Shown here: positions 43,958-54,871 of the stretch, in pieces
How positions within the stretch are numbered: position 1 is the stretch's first letter
Layout: each line of letters begins with the position of its first letter
Program-made: the position numbers and the translations under genes
Notes under the pieces: model-generated
What the model was told of the DNA's origin: nothing
The model's input: only the letters and a program-made list of their open reading frames with translations
Database searches by the model: none
Source of the DNA: Photobacterium piscicola
GTDB lineage: Bacteria > Pseudomonadota > Gammaproteobacteria > Enterobacterales > Vibrionaceae
Reading direction: 5' to 3'
Length of the DNA: 64,000 nucleotides
Assembly (NCBI RefSeq): GCF_900166965.1
Contig: NZ_FUZI01000011.1
Span: forward strand, 1 to 64,000

Positions 43958-44806
43958 TTAACCATAACGCCCGGTAATGTAATCCTCAGTGCGTTTTTCT
44001 TTGGGAGTGGTAAATATATCATTGGTACTGGTATATTCCACTAGCTCACCCATATGCATAAAAGCAGTTTGATCGGAAACTCGCGCCGCTTGCTGCATAT
44101 TATGAGTGACGATGATAACGGTATATTTGGCTTTAAGCTCATTAATCAACTCTTCAATGGTCAAGGTTGATATCGGATCCAAGGCTGATGTCGGCTCATC
44201 TAATAATAAAATTTCAGGTTCGATGGCTATTGCTCTAGCAATAACTAATCGTTGTTGCTGACCGCCTGACAAACCAAATGCATTCTCATGCAACCGCCCT
44301 TTTACTTCATCCCACAATGCCGCTGAGCGCAATGAGCTTTCAACCGCATCATCAAGCACGCGGCGATCGTTGATCCCTTGCAATCGCAGTCCGTAAACAA
44401 CATTTTCATAAATAGATTTAGGAAAAGGATTAGGCCGTTGAAATACCATTCCGACTTGACGCCGCAGCGCTGCAACATCAACATTTTTATCGTACACATT
44501 CTGACCATGAAGCATGACTTTACCATCAATATGACAGCCATCAATCAGATCATTCATTCGATTAATACAGCTTAACAAAGTTGATTTACCACAACCTGAA
44601 GGTCCGATAAATGCTGTCACCTGACCTTTAGCAATTCGCATATTGATATCAAACAATGCTTGCGTTTGACCATAGTGCAAATTCAAACCTTCAATGGATA
44701 AGGCCGTTTTATCTTCGGCTAATAGCGATAAATCTAATGGCTCAAATAACCCCAGTGGCGGGTGGTCAGTAAAGAGCGAACGATCGTTATACATAGTTGT
44801 TCTCAT
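43958..44806 (-). CDS. pstB: Phosphate ABC transporter ATP-binding protein PstB
   Basis: A 282-residue ATPase with Walker [10 protein letters not shown], signature LSGGQQQRL, Walker [14 protein letters not shown] and the switch His in VTHNMQQA. An N-terminal extension of about 25 residues precedes the core. An in-frame ATG four codons in (44794) has the better ribosome binding site (GAGAA), so the true start may be there. Confidence 0.95.
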   Translation of the reverse strand: MRTTMYNDRSLFTDHPPLGLFEPLDLSLLAEDKTALSIEGLNLHYGQTQALFDINMRIAKGQVTAFIGPSGCGKSTLLSCINRMNDLIDGCHIDGKVMLHGQNVYDKNVDVAALRRQVGMVFQRPNPFPKSIYENVVYGLRLQGINDRRVLDDAVESSLRSAALWDEVKGRLHENAFGLSGGQQQRLVIARAIAIEPEILLLDEPTSALDPISTLTIEELINELKAKYTVIIVTHNMQQAARVSDQTAFMHMGELVEYTSTNDIFTTPKEKRTEDYITGRYG

Positions 44807-44823
44807 CTTATTGATACTTAGGG

Positions 44824-46461
44824 CTATTGCTCTAAAGCGCGGAATTTTTCCCGAAGGTGATTACGAATCGCAATAGCCGTTAAGTTTAAACTGATAATAA
44901 CGGTGACTAATAGAAACGAGGTTGCGTACACTAATGGGCGCGCAGCTTCAACATTAGGGCTTTGAAAAGCAACATCATACACATGATAACCTAAGTGCAT
45001 GAATTTTCTATCTAAGTGAACATATGGGAAATGCATATCTAGCGGCAATGTCGGTGCCATTTTCACCACCCCCACCAGCATTAATGGTGCAACTTCTCCT
45101 GCCGCTCGAGCAACAGCAAGAATCAATCCAGTCATGATTGCAGGGCTCGCCATTGGCAATACAATGCGCCATAAGGTTTCAGCCTGTGTTGCCCCTAGCG
45201 CCAATGAGCCATTACGTACCGAGCTAGGAATACGGGCTAACCCTTCTTCAGTTGACACAATCACTACTGGTAAGGTCATGATAGCAAGTGTTAATGCTGA
45301 CCATAAAATACCCGGCGTGCCAAAAGTCGGAGTCGGCAATTGCGCAGAGAAGAACACATCATCAATAGTGCCGCCAACCATATACACAAAGAAGCCTAAT
45401 CCAAACACACCATACACAATTGAAGGTACGCCCGCGAGATTGATCACTGCAATGCGAATTAAATTAGTAAACCGATTATTACTGGCATATTCATGTAAAT
45501 ATACCGCCGCAAGCACGCCTAGTGGTGTCACCATGATACTCATTAATAGCACCATAAACACCGTACCAAAAATAGCAGGGAAAACGCCACCTTCAGTATT
45601 GGCCTCTCGTGGTGCTTCGGCTAAAAACTTATAAACTTGATGGCCCCAATGCTGTACTTTTTCAAGCCATGACAAATTATTGGGTTGCCACATATCCAGC
45701 ACTTGCATCATCGGAATAGTGACATTAGCGCCACTTTGATCACGTAACACTAACGCGTCGTGATCTAATTGCCCCTGTAATGCAAATAATCGATTCTCAA
45801 TATTTTTGTAAATCGTATTGTAATTCGCTTGCTCACGATCAATTCGCTGCCCATCCGCCACCGTGAGTTTACCGCGTAATTCTAAACGGCGTTTTTCAAT
45901 ACGTAACCGTTCTAAATTCCAGTTAATATTGGCAATTTCATTGTTTTGTAATGAGCGTAATTCCGAACGGACTTTATTGGCTTGTGCTAACGCTACCGAA
46001 AGTTGAGATAACGGTTGAGGTTCACCGCCTTCAATCACACTGACGGGATAACCATAAAACTTACCATTACTTTCACGATCAACCACCGCAATATTATTGG
46101 CGATTTGTTGATGAATGATTTGAGTACTTAATACAGTTAAGAAATCAAGTGCACCCTGACCGCGATTCCCGGTTTTAATTAAATACCGTGGCACACTGTC
46201 TTCAGTAAATTGACTAACGTCGACCCCAGCATCGGCAAGTTGATCTACCGGCACCATAGTACGTTGATAAAGTTCACCAATAACGACTTGCGGTTTGCCA
46301 TTGAGGTTAACATCAAACTGATACACAGGGGCCGGCCAAAAATAGCTCAAGCCTTTATAGCCAATCAATAACAATAAACCAAGTACAGCAACCAAGCTCA
46401 AGCTGACGGCACCCGCGGTTAACCAAATCCATGGTGAACCAGATTTAAACCATTTAATCAT
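44824..46461 (-). CDS. pstA: Phosphate ABC transporter permease PstA, enlarged
   Basis: Inner membrane permease with the C-terminal transporter core (six helices; [22 protein letters not shown] is the EAA loop that contacts PstB). It is 545 residues, against about 300 in E. coli PstA. The extra roughly 250 residues lie between helix 1 and the core, are rich in charged helices ([19 protein letters not shown] region) and should be periplasmic. This large form pairs with the large PstC upstream. Confidence 0.93.
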   Translation of the reverse strand: MIKWFKSGSPWIWLTAGAVSLSLVAVLGLLLLIGYKGLSYFWPAPVYQFDVNLNGKPQVVIGELYQRTMVPVDQLADAGVDVSQFTEDSVPRYLIKTGNRGQGALDFLTVLSTQIIHQQIANNIAVVDRESNGKFYGYPVSVIEGGEPQPLSQLSVALAQANKVRSELRSLQNNEIANINWNLERLRIEKRRLELRGKLTVADGQRIDREQANYNTIYKNIENRLFALQGQLDHDALVLRDQSGANVTIPMMQVLDMWQPNNLSWLEKVQHWGHQVYKFLAEAPREANTEGGVFPAIFGTVFMVLLMSIMVTPLGVLAAVYLHEYASNNRFTNLIRIAVINLAGVPSIVYGVFGLGFFVYMVGGTIDDVFFSAQLPTPTFGTPGILWSALTLAIMTLPVVIVSTEEGLARIPSSVRNGSLALGATQAETLWRIVLPMASPAIMTGLILAVARAAGEVAPLMLVGVVKMAPTLPLDMHFPYVHLDRKFMHLGYHVYDVAFQSPNVEAARPLVYATSFLLVTVIISLNLTAIAIRNHLREKFRALEQ

Positions 46462-46475
46462 TGCTGTATCACTTA

Positions 46476-48704
46476 TTATAACGAACTGTATTTTGCACGT
46501 AGTCGTTGACGAACAACTTCAGCAATCGTATTAAAGACAAAGGTAAATACAAACAGCACAAAGGCGGCAAGGAATAACACTCGATAATGCGAGCTACCCA
46601 CTTCTGATTCGGGCATTTCAATAGCGATGGTTGCAGCTAAAGTACGTAACCCTTGCAGTAAGTTCCAATCCATAACAGGGGTGTTGCCCGTCGCCATTAA
46701 TACAATCATGGTTTCACCAACTGCGCGTCCAAGTCCCATCATGATCGCAGAAAAAATACCGGGGCTGGCAGTGAGTAACACCACTTTGGTTAAGGTCTGC
46801 CATTGGGTTGCCCCTAAAGCTAGAGAGCCTTTAGTTAAATGCGCTGGCACCGAGAAAATAGCATCTTCAGCAATAGTAAAAATCGTCGGAATGACGGCAA
46901 ATCCCATTGCAATGCCGACAATAAGCGCATTACGCTGATCATAACCAATCCCTAAATGGTTGTTTAAATAGCCTTGTAAATCACCATTAAAAAACTGCGT
47001 TTCAATCCACGGACTTAAACCAAAACAACCATAAGTTACCGCCACAATAACCGGAATTAACAAAGCGATATGGAAACCATTAGGAATACGTGAGCGCCAT
47101 TGCCCAGGCAGCATTGACCAACTCCACCCAACCACAATAATGGCTAACGGTAAAAATACGATTCCTAGTGCTATTCCCGCCAGATATTGTTCAACAATAG
47201 GCGCTAACCATACCCCTGCTAAAAATCCCAAAATAACAGTAGGTAATGCTTCCATCAATTCAACTGTCGGTTTGATCACTCTTCTGACTTTATTTGACAT
47301 AAAGTAAGCGGTATAAATCGCGCCAGCTAATGCTAATGGAATCGCAAAAAACATCGAATAAACCGCCGCTTTTAGCGTACCAAACACTATAGGCACTAAG
47401 CTTAATTTCGGTTCAAATTCATCACTAGCAGAAGTGGATTGCCATACATAATCAGGCTCAGCATAGCCCTCATACCATACTTTTTGTAATAACGATGATA
47501 ACCCAATATCAGGATGCGCATTTTTAACTTGGTAGCTCTGCCATTGCCCATTATCGAGTGTTACTAATAAATTCGCTTTGGGAGAAATGGCAATATCTGT
47601 TGGAACCTTCGTGAAGACTTTATCTTTGTATATGACTTTGCGTTCAGCAGTGTAATAAGCCGATGTCGTGCCATCTTTCTGAATCGCAAAAAAGCCTTTA
47701 CGGTAATATTCCGGCACTATTTTAACTAATGGACTGGCAGAGAAATGAAAAGTTCTAACACTGATTAACTGACGCTGCCCTTGCTTCACCACTTCAAACC
47801 ATTGCGAAATCGTATTATCAGAATTGGTGATCAATAATGAATTTGCGCCAGACAACAGGGTAATCGATACTGGCTTACTGTTACCTGTAGCAATATTTTC
47901 AATTTTACGCAGAAAAGCCGTGTTAGCGGTTAACTTATATAAATATAAATTTGACCCACTCAGCACATACAATGTTTTACCATCTGGGGTTAATTGAAAA
48001 TCATCAATTTTAGCGGGAGTATTAGTGATCTCAAACCGCTGCTGTTGCCATCCATTTGCCCGCTGCACCACATTTTCAGGCAACAATAAACTCAATCCAT
48101 AAAGGTGGTTGGTCGCCGTTTTTCCGACTACGATAGTACGATCATCACGCCCAGAAATGGCTAATTGAGTAATGGCCTCTCCTGCGGGAGCTAGCGCTAA
48201 TGGCGTTTGACCAAAAGGATATTCAATGCTGGGTTGTAAGTGCTTATTCGCCGCTGCAAACGTAAGCGAAAATTCAGGTTTAACAATCTTAACCTGCCCT
48301 TGTGCCGTACCATAAGCCACCATACCGTCACGAGGCAAACTTAGACCGTATGCAGTTGGATTATTGATAATAGTCTGCTGTTTTAGCACCTGCGCTTGTT
48401 GCGTTGATGACTGAAGATCAACAAAAATAACCTTGCCATCGCGACTAAAGCGATAAGCAATGTTATTACTATCATCCACCCCTAACAACGCTGTTTTGCT
48501 GGTTACTGGTAATGATAAGTGCTGTTTAGGATTAACAGCAACAGATGAGAAAATAGGCACAATCACATACAACAAATAAAAGAAAATCAGCATCAAGGTG
48601 ATCAGCACAAAAATACCACCCGCTGTAACGCCAACGCGAGTTAATTTATCTTTACCTCGACGAAAACGATTTTCTTTCCTTAGTAATGTGCTGGCGTTTG
48701 CCAT
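46476..48704 (-). CDS. pstC: Phosphate ABC transporter permease PstC, enlarged
   Basis: A 742-residue permease, more than twice the E. coli length. After the first helix (about residues 28-50) comes a periplasmic region of about 380 residues with propeller-like repeats (such as DDFQLTPDGKTLYVLSG and PTDIAISPKANLLVTLDNGQ). The normal core follows, with the EAA loop [22 protein letters not shown] precedes the start. A Pho box lies upstream. Confidence 0.93.
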   Translation of the reverse strand: MANASTLLRKENRFRRGKDKLTRVGVTAGGIFVLITLMLIFFYLLYVIVPIFSSVAVNPKQHLSLPVTSKTALLGVDDSNNIAYRFSRDGKVIFVDLQSSTQQAQVLKQQTIINNPTAYGLSLPRDGMVAYGTAQGQVKIVKPEFSLTFAAANKHLQPSIEYPFGQTPLALAPAGEAITQLAISGRDDRTIVVGKTATNHLYGLSLLLPENVVQRANGWQQQRFEITNTPAKIDDFQLTPDGKTLYVLSGSNLYLYKLTANTAFLRKIENIATGNSKPVSITLLSGANSLLITNSDNTISQWFEVVKQGQRQLISVRTFHFSASPLVKIVPEYYRKGFFAIQKDGTTSAYYTAERKVIYKDKVFTKVPTDIAISPKANLLVTLDNGQWQSYQVKNAHPDIGLSSLLQKVWYEGYAEPDYVWQSTSASDEFEPKLSLVPIVFGTLKAAVYSMFFAIPLALAGAIYTAYFMSNKVRRVIKPTVELMEALPTVILGFLAGVWLAPIVEQYLAGIALGIVFLPLAIIVVGWSWSMLPGQWRSRIPNGFHIALLIPVIVAVTYGCFGLSPWIETQFFNGDLQGYLNNHLGIGYDQRNALIVGIAMGFAVIPTIFTIAEDAIFSVPAHLTKGSLALGATQWQTLTKVVLLTASPGIFSAIMMGLGRAVGETMIVLMATGNTPVMDWNLLQGLRTLAATIAIEMPESEVGSSHYRVLFLAAFVLFVFTFVFNTIAEVVRQRLRAKYSSL

Positions 48705-48750
48705 TATGACCTCTAACCTATTTATACGCTCAAAAGTGTATTGCTATTTA

Positions 48751-48768
48751 ATGACAGATTTATGACAA
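48751..48768 (-). promoter_or_regulatory. Pho box upstream of pstC
   Basis: The minus strand reads TTGTCATAAATCTGTCAT, matching the PhoB consensus CTGTCATAWAWCTGTCAY at 17 of 18 positions. It lies 47 bases before the pstC start and within the divergent region shared with gcvR. Confidence 0.9.
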
Positions 48769-48879
48769 CGCCCCTGGTAACGATGATTTGAGTTGGCTAA
48801 ACCTCGTTTTACAGCCATGCTTAAAAAACCACCATCAAATAATCACCACCATCATGTTATAACGACAAGGACTGACGTA

Positions 48880-49386
48880 ATGAAACAACTGATTGTGACC
48901 ATTATTGGTAAAGATAAGCCCGGACTTGTAGAACAACTCTCTGATACCATTTACTTCAACCATGCGAATTGGTTAAGTAGTTCACTTAGCCAACTTGGCG
49001 GGCAGTTTGCGGGAATAGTACAAATAGACGTTGCGGATGAACATCTGTTCTCACTCCGTCAAGCATTAGCCGACATTGAAGCATTACACATTCACATCGT
49101 AGAAGATCATACTCAAACCGTGACCACTTATGTTGCCCAGCAACTCACGGTAACGGGCAATGATCGTCGTGGTATCGTCAAACAAGTCACTCGCCATTTA
49201 ACTCAACTTGGCGTTAATATTGCCAAATTAAAAACCGAGACTCAAAGCGCCCCTAATTGGGGGTATCCTATTTTTATTGCTGAATTTCAATTACAAACAC
49301 CGCATGAAATTAGTGCGGCCATGATTCAACAGCAACTCGAACAACTCGCCGATGATTTAACTATCGATATTGAAACACTTAGCTAA
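48880..49386 (+). CDS. gcvR: GcvR-like double-ACT regulator
   Basis: A 168-residue protein made of two ACT domains (IVTIIGKDKPGLVEQL and LTVTGNDRRGIVKQVTRHL). In E. coli GcvR binds GcvA and represses the glycine cleavage operon. Here it precedes ppk rather than a glycine gene, so the role may differ. AAGGA supports the ATG at 48880; the upstream His-rich extension has no homology. Confidence 0.8.
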   Translation: MKQLIVTIIGKDKPGLVEQLSDTIYFNHANWLSSSLSQLGGQFAGIVQIDVADEHLFSLRQALADIEALHIHIVEDHTQTVTTYVAQQLTVTGNDRRGIVKQVTRHLTQLGVNIAKLKTETQSAPNWGYPIFIAEFQLQTPHEISAAMIQQQLEQLADDLTIDIETLS

Positions 49387-49489
49387 ATCAATCAGATGGC
49401 GTACATTAAAGCAATGTAACGCGAATCATGATGTTTTACCATGTCATTTGATATTGTTGGCGCTAAAGTAATAAGGATATTAACCTCAA

Positions 49490-51580
49490 ATGGCCATCAA
49501 TCAGATTTATCTTGAAAAAGAATGCAGTTGGCTCGCCTTTAATCAGCGAGTCCTTCAAGAAGCGGCGGATAAATCAGTGCCACTACTAGAACGGGTTCGC
49601 TTTCTTGGTATCTATACCAATAATCTTGATGAGTTTTACAAAGTCCGTGTAGCTAAAGTTAAACGTCAGTTATTACGTGGAAATAATCAAGATAACGCCG
49701 CACATTCATTGCTAAACCAAATCCAGCACCAGACACAACAAGCCCAACAAGCGTTTGAGAAAATCTATGCTGCATTGATTTGTGAGATGGCGCAGTGTGG
49801 TATTTATCTTAATAATGAACAGCAACTCACGCCTGAACATCAGCAATGGCTATTGGCTTATTTTCGTCAGCATATTTTGCCACATATCATAGTCACCCCC
49901 CTGACAGACACCTTTGAAATCGATCAATATATACACCCTCACGGCTCATACCTAGCGGTAATGGTAAAGCATCATCATGATATCAAATATGCGCTTATTG
50001 AAATGCCAACGGCTCAATTACCACACTTTGTACAACTACCATCGCATAATAGTACTCATCATCTTATGGTTATCGAAAATATCATTCGTCACCATATTCG
50101 AGACATTTTTAATGATCTTCCCTCAACGGTTCAATTGAGTGTTTATACGATAAAAATAACACGAGATGCTGACTATCAATTGCAGCAAAACAGTGGTGAT
50201 AATTTATTACAACAACTAGCACAAGGGCTCACCCAACGTTTAACGGCACCCCCACTTCGGTTTACCTATCAACCGACAATGCCAGCAGCAATGCAGCACT
50301 TTTTTTATCGCAATCTTAATCTCTCCGACTACGATACAGTGATGGCCGCAGAGTGTTCTCAGCATTTTAACGATTTAAGTGCTTTTCCGATTATTGGTAA
50401 TAAATACCTTAGCTATGCGCCATTACCCACCATCAATAGTTACCCGTTTCGTCATGCTAAAACTGTTTTCGATGCCATAAAACATCAAGATATTCTGTTG
50501 TATTACCCTTATCACAGCTTTGAGCATGTCACTGATTTTGTACAACAAGCCGCATTCGATCCTACCGTTAGCCATATTCGCATCAGTATTTATCGCGTAG
50601 CCAAACAATCTATTATTATCGATAGCCTCATTAATGCCGCGAACAATGGTAAACAAGTCACGGTAGTGGTTGAGCTACAAGCCCGTTTTGATGAACAAGC
50701 CAATATTCACTGGGCGCAACAGTTAACCGCCGCAGGGATCACGGTCTTATTTGGGGTTGCCGACGTCAAAATTCATTCAAAACTGTGTCTCATTACTCGG
50801 CAGGAACAACATCAATCCGTAGATTATGCTCATATTGGTACGGGTAACTTTAACGAAAAAACCGCCACGTGTTATACCGATTTTTCATTGTTTACCGTAC
50901 ATTTAAAAATTACCGCTGAAGTTCGGCAATTATTTGATTACATTGCAAATCCAACCAAGAAAATTCACTTTAATTACTTGCTCATATCACCAACCGATAC
51001 ACGCACACGGTTATACCAATTAATAACAAATGAGATTGATAACGCTCAACAACACCGTCCTGCTGGCATCACCCTTAAACTGAATAATTTAATCGATAAG
51101 GGGTTGGTCGATAAACTTTATTACGCCAGTCAACAAGGTGTGAAAATTCGATTAATTATTCGAGGCATGTGTCGCTTGATCGCTGGCATAAAAGGCATCA
51201 GTGACAATATTACCGTTATCAGTATTGTTGATCGTTTTCTCGAACATTCACGAGTGTATATCTTTACTAATAATGACGATCCTAAGGTGTTTATTTCTTC
51301 TGCTGATTGGATGTACCGTAATATTGATCGCCGCATTGAGGTCGGTTGTCCCGTTCTGGCGCCTGTACTTAAGCAACGTATTATTGATATCACTAATCTA
51401 CAACTGGCTGATAATGTCAAAGCACGTATCCTTGATCAATCAATGAGCAACCGTTATGTCAGTCGTGGCAAGAAGCAAAAAATACGCGCTCAAACCGCTA
51501 TTTATCACTATTTAAAACGCAGTGAAGATCAACATCAACAACGCGCACGTAAGGAGCAAAAATATCATGCTAAATTATAA
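49490..51580 (+). CDS. ppk: Polyphosphate kinase 1
   Basis: Makes polyphosphate from ATP. The 696-residue protein has the N domain ([16 protein letters not shown]...NNLDEF), the head, and two PLD-like catalytic domains with [20 protein letters not shown] and [14 protein letters not shown]. The last 14 bases overlap ppx. AAGGA lies 11 bases before the start. It is 103 bases after gcvR. Confidence 0.97.
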   Translation: MAINQIYLEKECSWLAFNQRVLQEAADKSVPLLERVRFLGIYTNNLDEFYKVRVAKVKRQLLRGNNQDNAAHSLLNQIQHQTQQAQQAFEKIYAALICEMAQCGIYLNNEQQLTPEHQQWLLAYFRQHILPHIIVTPLTDTFEIDQYIHPHGSYLAVMVKHHHDIKYALIEMPTAQLPHFVQLPSHNSTHHLMVIENIIRHHIRDIFNDLPSTVQLSVYTIKITRDADYQLQQNSGDNLLQQLAQGLTQRLTAPPLRFTYQPTMPAAMQHFFYRNLNLSDYDTVMAAECSQHFNDLSAFPIIGNKYLSYAPLPTINSYPFRHAKTVFDAIKHQDILLYYPYHSFEHVTDFVQQAAFDPTVSHIRISIYRVAKQSIIIDSLINAANNGKQVTVVVELQARFDEQANIHWAQQLTAAGITVLFGVADVKIHSKLCLITRQEQHQSVDYAHIGTGNFNEKTATCYTDFSLFTVHLKITAEVRQLFDYIANPTKKIHFNYLLISPTDTRTRLYQLITNEIDNAQQHRPAGITLKLNNLIDKGLVDKLYYASQQGVKIRLIIRGMCRLIAGIKGISDNITVISIVDRFLEHSRVYIFTNNDDPKVFISSADWMYRNIDRRIEVGCPVLAPVLKQRIIDITNLQLADNVKARILDQSMSNRYVSRGKKQKIRAQTAIYHYLKRSEDQHQQRARKEQKYHAKL

Positions 51581-53090
51581 TCCACCACAACAACACCTTG
51601 CTCCTCCACGACACATTGCTGCACTTGATCTTGGCTCTAACAGTTTTCATCTTGTGATTGCGCGCGTTGTTGGTCACAGCTTACAAATTGTGAGTCGTTA
51701 TAAACAGCGGGTACATTTAGCATCAGGGCTTGATAATCAATATAACCTCAGCCAAGCCGCCATTGAACGAGGTTTAGCCTGTTTAGCAATGTTTGCTGAA
51801 CGACTACAAGGGTTTGCACCACAAAATGTTCGAGTTGCAGCGACGTATACGCTGCGCCAAGCACGTAACGCTGATATTTTCATTCGTCGAGCTGAAGCGA
51901 TAATGCCGTTTCCAATTGAAATTATTGCAGGGGCAGAAGAAGCGCGGTTAATTTATTTAGGCGTGACCCATACTCAGCCCGATCATGGTAAAAAATTAGT
52001 GATTGATATTGGTGGCGGCAGCACTGAATTCATCATTGGATCAGGATTTGAAACCGATATTGTGCATAGTAAGCACATAGGTTGTGTAAGCTATAATCAA
52101 ACCTTTTTTGCAAATGGTAAGCTCGATAGCGTTAATTTTGCCCAGGCACAATTAGCTGTTCACCAAAAATTAGAAACAATAATTAATCAATATCAACATA
52201 TTGGCTGGCAAAAAGTCATCGGAGCATCCGGTACGATTAAAGCGATTCAAGAGGTATTGATAGCGCAAGGCCATCATGACGGAATAATAACCCAACCGCG
52301 CTTACACCAACTTATTACAACAATCATCGCCTGTAAGCACCAACACCAATTAGTATTAAGCGGCTTAAATGACGACCGAAAACCTGTTTTTGCTGCTGGC
52401 GTAGCGATTGTAAGTGCTATTTTTTCAGCCTTTAATATCGATAAAATGCACTTTTCCGCAGGGGCTTTACGCGAAGGCGTATTGTATGAAATGGAACAAC
52501 GTTTCCGTCATAGTGACATACGCAGTCGAACCGCAACCGCAATGGCTGAACAATATAATATCGATAAACCTCAAGCTGAGCGCGTAAAAAATACCGCCCT
52601 TGCTCTTTATAACCAACTAACGTTACCACTGACAGATCAACAACCAACCTTAACCACGTTGTTAGCATGGGGGGCATTATTGCATGAAGTAGGTCTCAGT
52701 ATTAGTTACCCCGGTTTTCATCGTCACTCCGCGTATTTATTACGTTTTAGCACCATGCCTGGATTTAATGTCGATCAACAAACTTTGCTCGCCACCTTAG
52801 CCCGCTGCCAACGAAAACGACTTAAACTTGATGAACTGCCACCATTAACAATCTATAAGCGTAAACAGCTATACCCGTTAATTCGTGCCTTACGATTAGC
52901 TGTCACCCTAAATGGTCAACGCAGTTCGGTTCCACTGCCACCAATAACCGTTACCGCCAATAACGAACATTGGCAATTAATGTTGCCAAAAGATTGGCTC
53001 GCAACCAATACTCTCCTCGCCGCCGATCTGGCAACCGAGCAACAATATTGGCATAAGGCAGGCTGGAAATTGAGTATTGAGGAAAATTAA
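51567..53090 (+). CDS. ppx: Exopolyphosphatase
   Basis: Degrades polyphosphate; may also act on pppGpp. The 507-residue protein has the ASKHA-fold N-terminus [17 protein letters not shown], the phosphate-binding [11 protein letters not shown] and a C-terminal HD-like helical domain ([22 protein letters not shown]). The ATG at 51567 has AAGGAG upstream and overlaps ppk, so the two are coupled. The stop is immediately followed by a heptamer repeat. Confidence 0.95.
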   Translation: MLNYNPPQQHLAPPRHIAALDLGSNSFHLVIARVVGHSLQIVSRYKQRVHLASGLDNQYNLSQAAIERGLACLAMFAERLQGFAPQNVRVAATYTLRQARNADIFIRRAEAIMPFPIEIIAGAEEARLIYLGVTHTQPDHGKKLVIDIGGGSTEFIIGSGFETDIVHSKHIGCVSYNQTFFANGKLDSVNFAQAQLAVHQKLETIINQYQHIGWQKVIGASGTIKAIQEVLIAQGHHDGIITQPRLHQLITTIIACKHQHQLVLSGLNDDRKPVFAAGVAIVSAIFSAFNIDKMHFSAGALREGVLYEMEQRFRHSDIRSRTATAMAEQYNIDKPQAERVKNTALALYNQLTLPLTDQQPTLTTLLAWGALLHEVGLSISYPGFHRHSAYLLRFSTMPGFNVDQQTLLATLARCQRKRLKLDELPPLTIYKRKQLYPLIRALRLAVTLNGQRSSVPLPPITVTANNEHWQLMLPKDWLATNTLLAADLATEQQYWHKAGWKLSIEEN

Positions 53091-53139
53091 GTGGCGAGTG
53101 GCGAGTGGCGAGTGGCGAGTGGCGAGTGGCGAGTGGCGA
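53091..53139 (+). repeat. Seven tandem copies of GTGGCGA
   Basis: Seven exact, contiguous copies of a 7-base unit beginning on the first base after the ppx TAA. The minus strand reads as the apparent peptide LATRHSP repeated, a frame artefact rather than a gene. Confidence 0.97.
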
Positions 53140-53446
53140 CAAATTAAGGCCGGATGTGCTAGCTAAATAATAATTTTCGTGAGTTTGAAATAAAATATGA
53201 GTGACTGCTCTATTTTTAAATTTAATAACATAGTTAACAAAATAATCATGTTGTACTTTTACTTGTATTGACAGTTTCAACGTATTAAAACGAGGCTTAT
53301 CGGCTCAGTTTAATACGAAGAGTAACCGCGTGGTGCGAATTAGATAGATACTGTTAAATAGGCTTGTTTTCGTAGAAAAGTCATACTTGGTGTTGAGCCT
53401 AATGGTATTTTAAGGTCACTCTAATAGTTATGGAGCAACAATTGGA
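53140..53446. other. Intergenic stretch after the heptamer repeat
   Basis: AT-rich. It holds an inverted repeat CGTATTAAA (53281-53289)/TTTAATACG (53309-53317) and the first copy of the cassette-associated element. No gene was seen. A TTGACA at 53268 lacks a -10 at normal spacing. Confidence 0.55.
53322..53360 (+). repeat. Cassette-associated element, copy A
   Basis: GTAACCGCG at the left and TGTTAAAT at 53352-53359, 30 bases between starts. It has the same two landmarks as the copies at 53.8, 54.9 and 55.5 kb. Confidence 0.45.
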
Positions 53447-53758
53447 ATGAATAAGCGTGTATTTAATAAAGATAAAAACCAAGAAAATGAATCTAACTAT
53501 TTAGACTGGATTAAGCAGCATAAGGATGGGTTTGTACTTAATACGATAAGTAATGACTCGCTCACTTATAATGTTATTCATAGAGCACAGTGTTTATGCA
53601 TATCATCAAAAGCTAAAAATGTACCATTTGGTGGTTTTACCCAACGAAGCTATAAAAAAATTTGTTGTGATCAACTAGATTCATTAATCGACAACCTCAA
53701 GTTAGAAGGGAAAAAACATAAATTTTGTCAAAAATGCAATCCAGATAAAATTATTTAA
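53447..53758 (+). CDS. Hypothetical 103-aa cysteine-containing protein
   Basis: I do not recognise a named family with confidence. The protein opens with a charged N-terminus and then YLDWIKQHKDGFVLNT, HRAQCLCI, GGFTQRSYKKICCDQ and a C-terminal FCQKCNP. The His/Cys arrangement (HRAQC, CC, CxxC) could form a zinc site. This pattern resembles a small domain I recall attached to nucleases or defence proteins, a weak recollection only. GGAGC lies 10 bases before the ATG. It has its own terminator-like hairpin. First ORF of the cassette-like array. Confidence 0.6.
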   Translation: MNKRVFNKDKNQENESNYLDWIKQHKDGFVLNTISNDSLTYNVIHRAQCLCISSKAKNVPFGGFTQRSYKKICCDQLDSLIDNLKLEGKKHKFCQKCNPDKII

Positions 53759-53786
53759 TTTTAGATATAACATTGTCTGAGTTTAA

Positions 53787-53811
53787 AAAGGTCGTCATTG
53801 ACGGCCTTTGT
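53787..53811 (+). terminator. Terminator of the 103-aa gene
   Basis: AAAGGTCGTC, loop ATT, GACGGCCTTT: a 10-bp stem with one G-U pair, then TTTGTTGT. Confidence 0.75.
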
Positions 53812-53864
53812 TGTATCTGGACGTTACCGCGTATCGGATCACATAAGATGCATGCTGTTAAATA
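53803..53864 (+). repeat. Cassette-associated element, copy B
   Basis: The first 38 bases (53803-53840) match 54867-54904 with a single difference, and similarity continues to TGTTAAAT (53856-53863). It overlaps the right arm of the upstream terminator. Confidence 0.85.
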
Positions 53865-54034
53865 GAGTCGTTTTAGATAAAGAAACATATAACAATTTAG
53901 TTATTATAAGACCAAGTCTTTTTAACGTAACAGGATAATAGTTATTAACTTTAATAGCTTAATTTTGCATTTATTATATGTAAGTATCTGGTAGCATAGT
54001 GACAAATAGGATTTTAAAACTTCATGGGAAGATA

Positions 54035-54793
54035 ATGAAAGAGAAGAAGCATCAATTGCTATATCCAAGCACAGGTGGAGAGGTTGAAATTCGGACAATT
54101 GATCGAAATGGGAAAGTTTTATTTTGTTTCCCCGATGTTGTACAAGTTTTAGCAAAAGATAATAATTACTTCACAAAAATCACAGGGAAGCGTGAAGGTT
54201 TCTCAGGTCTTTTAAGTAAATTGTCTTCAGTATTAAAAGACAAGCATAGAGTAATTGTCCCTCTATCGTCGGTGAATGAATTTGGTGCTGCCTTTGATTT
54301 TTATATTACAGAAGCAGGATTGTACAAGTTACTTACATTTGATGAGAGCGAAGCATCTGAAAGGTTTCAAGATTGGGTGTTTGAAGATGTTTTACCTTCA
54401 ATTCGGAAGTATGGAATATATCCACCACCCAAAGAAGGTGCGTCAGAAATGAGCACAATGGTGGCTTTGTTAAAGCAAAATGTCATTCTTTTAGCTGACG
54501 AAATTGATAAACGAGAGTTGTTAGAACAAAGAGTAATAACAATTGATGATAGAGTCTCTGCAATTGAAAATAATATTAAAGATGATGACCTAGTTTCAAT
54601 TTCAAATTTTATAGAAAATAAACAAGCCATCGTTAGTGAGCCTAAGTTATTATGGGCTTGGTGCCAAAAAATCAAACTACTATCAGGTGCTGATAGCCAA
54701 AAACCATCAGATGATGATATTTTCAAATATAAATATCCGTTATTTGTAATTGAACAAGCGTATGAGGAAGTAAAAAGGTATAGCGATCAATAA
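54035..54793 (+). CDS. BRO family N-terminal domain protein
   Basis: A 252-residue protein. The N-terminal half (about residues 15-125) is a Bro-N domain: EIRTIDRNGKVLFCFPDVVQVL, FDFYITEAGLYKLLTFDESEASERFQDWV, EDVLPSIRKYG. This domain is typical of phage antirepressors and viral BRO proteins and binds DNA. The C-terminal half has a coiled-coil stretch (about 150-185) and no recognised domain. The internal ATG at 54035 with GGGAAG upstream is preferred over a GTG 12 codons earlier. No phage genes lie nearby. The role is unknown. Confidence 0.8.
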   Translation: MKEKKHQLLYPSTGGEVEIRTIDRNGKVLFCFPDVVQVLAKDNNYFTKITGKREGFSGLLSKLSSVLKDKHRVIVPLSSVNEFGAAFDFYITEAGLYKLLTFDESEASERFQDWVFEDVLPSIRKYGIYPPPKEGASEMSTMVALLKQNVILLADEIDKRELLEQRVITIDDRVSAIENNIKDDDLVSISNFIENKQAIVSEPKLLWAWCQKIKLLSGADSQKPSDDDIFKYKYPLFVIEQAYEEVKRYSDQ

Positions 54794-54851
54794 TCAATCG
54801 AAAGTCTACATTAGATTTATCATAACACTCGTTACATGAATTTCTTCCTCA

Positions 54852-54871
54852 GAAGGTCACTTAGGTGGCCT
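54852..54871 (+). terminator. Terminator of the BRO-N gene
   Basis: AAGGTCAC, loop TTAG, GTGGCCTT: 8-bp stem with one G-U pair, followed by TGTTG as in copy B. Confidence 0.65.

Noticed and set aside
48793..48879. N-terminal extension of GcvR with a His tract
   Set aside because: Lies before a well-placed AAGGA and ATG at 48880; the extension has no ACT homology and overlaps the regulatory region.
53091..53139. CRISPR array
   Set aside because: Units are 7 bases and contiguous, with no spacers and no cas genes.
53268..53273. TTGACA promoter after ppx
   Set aside because: No -10 at 16-18 bases; the hexamer alone is not enough.
52951..53280. Minus-strand ORF with repeated LATRHSP peptide
   Set aside because: It is the translation of the GTGGCGA heptamer array plus the antisense of ppx; no ribosome binding site or homology.
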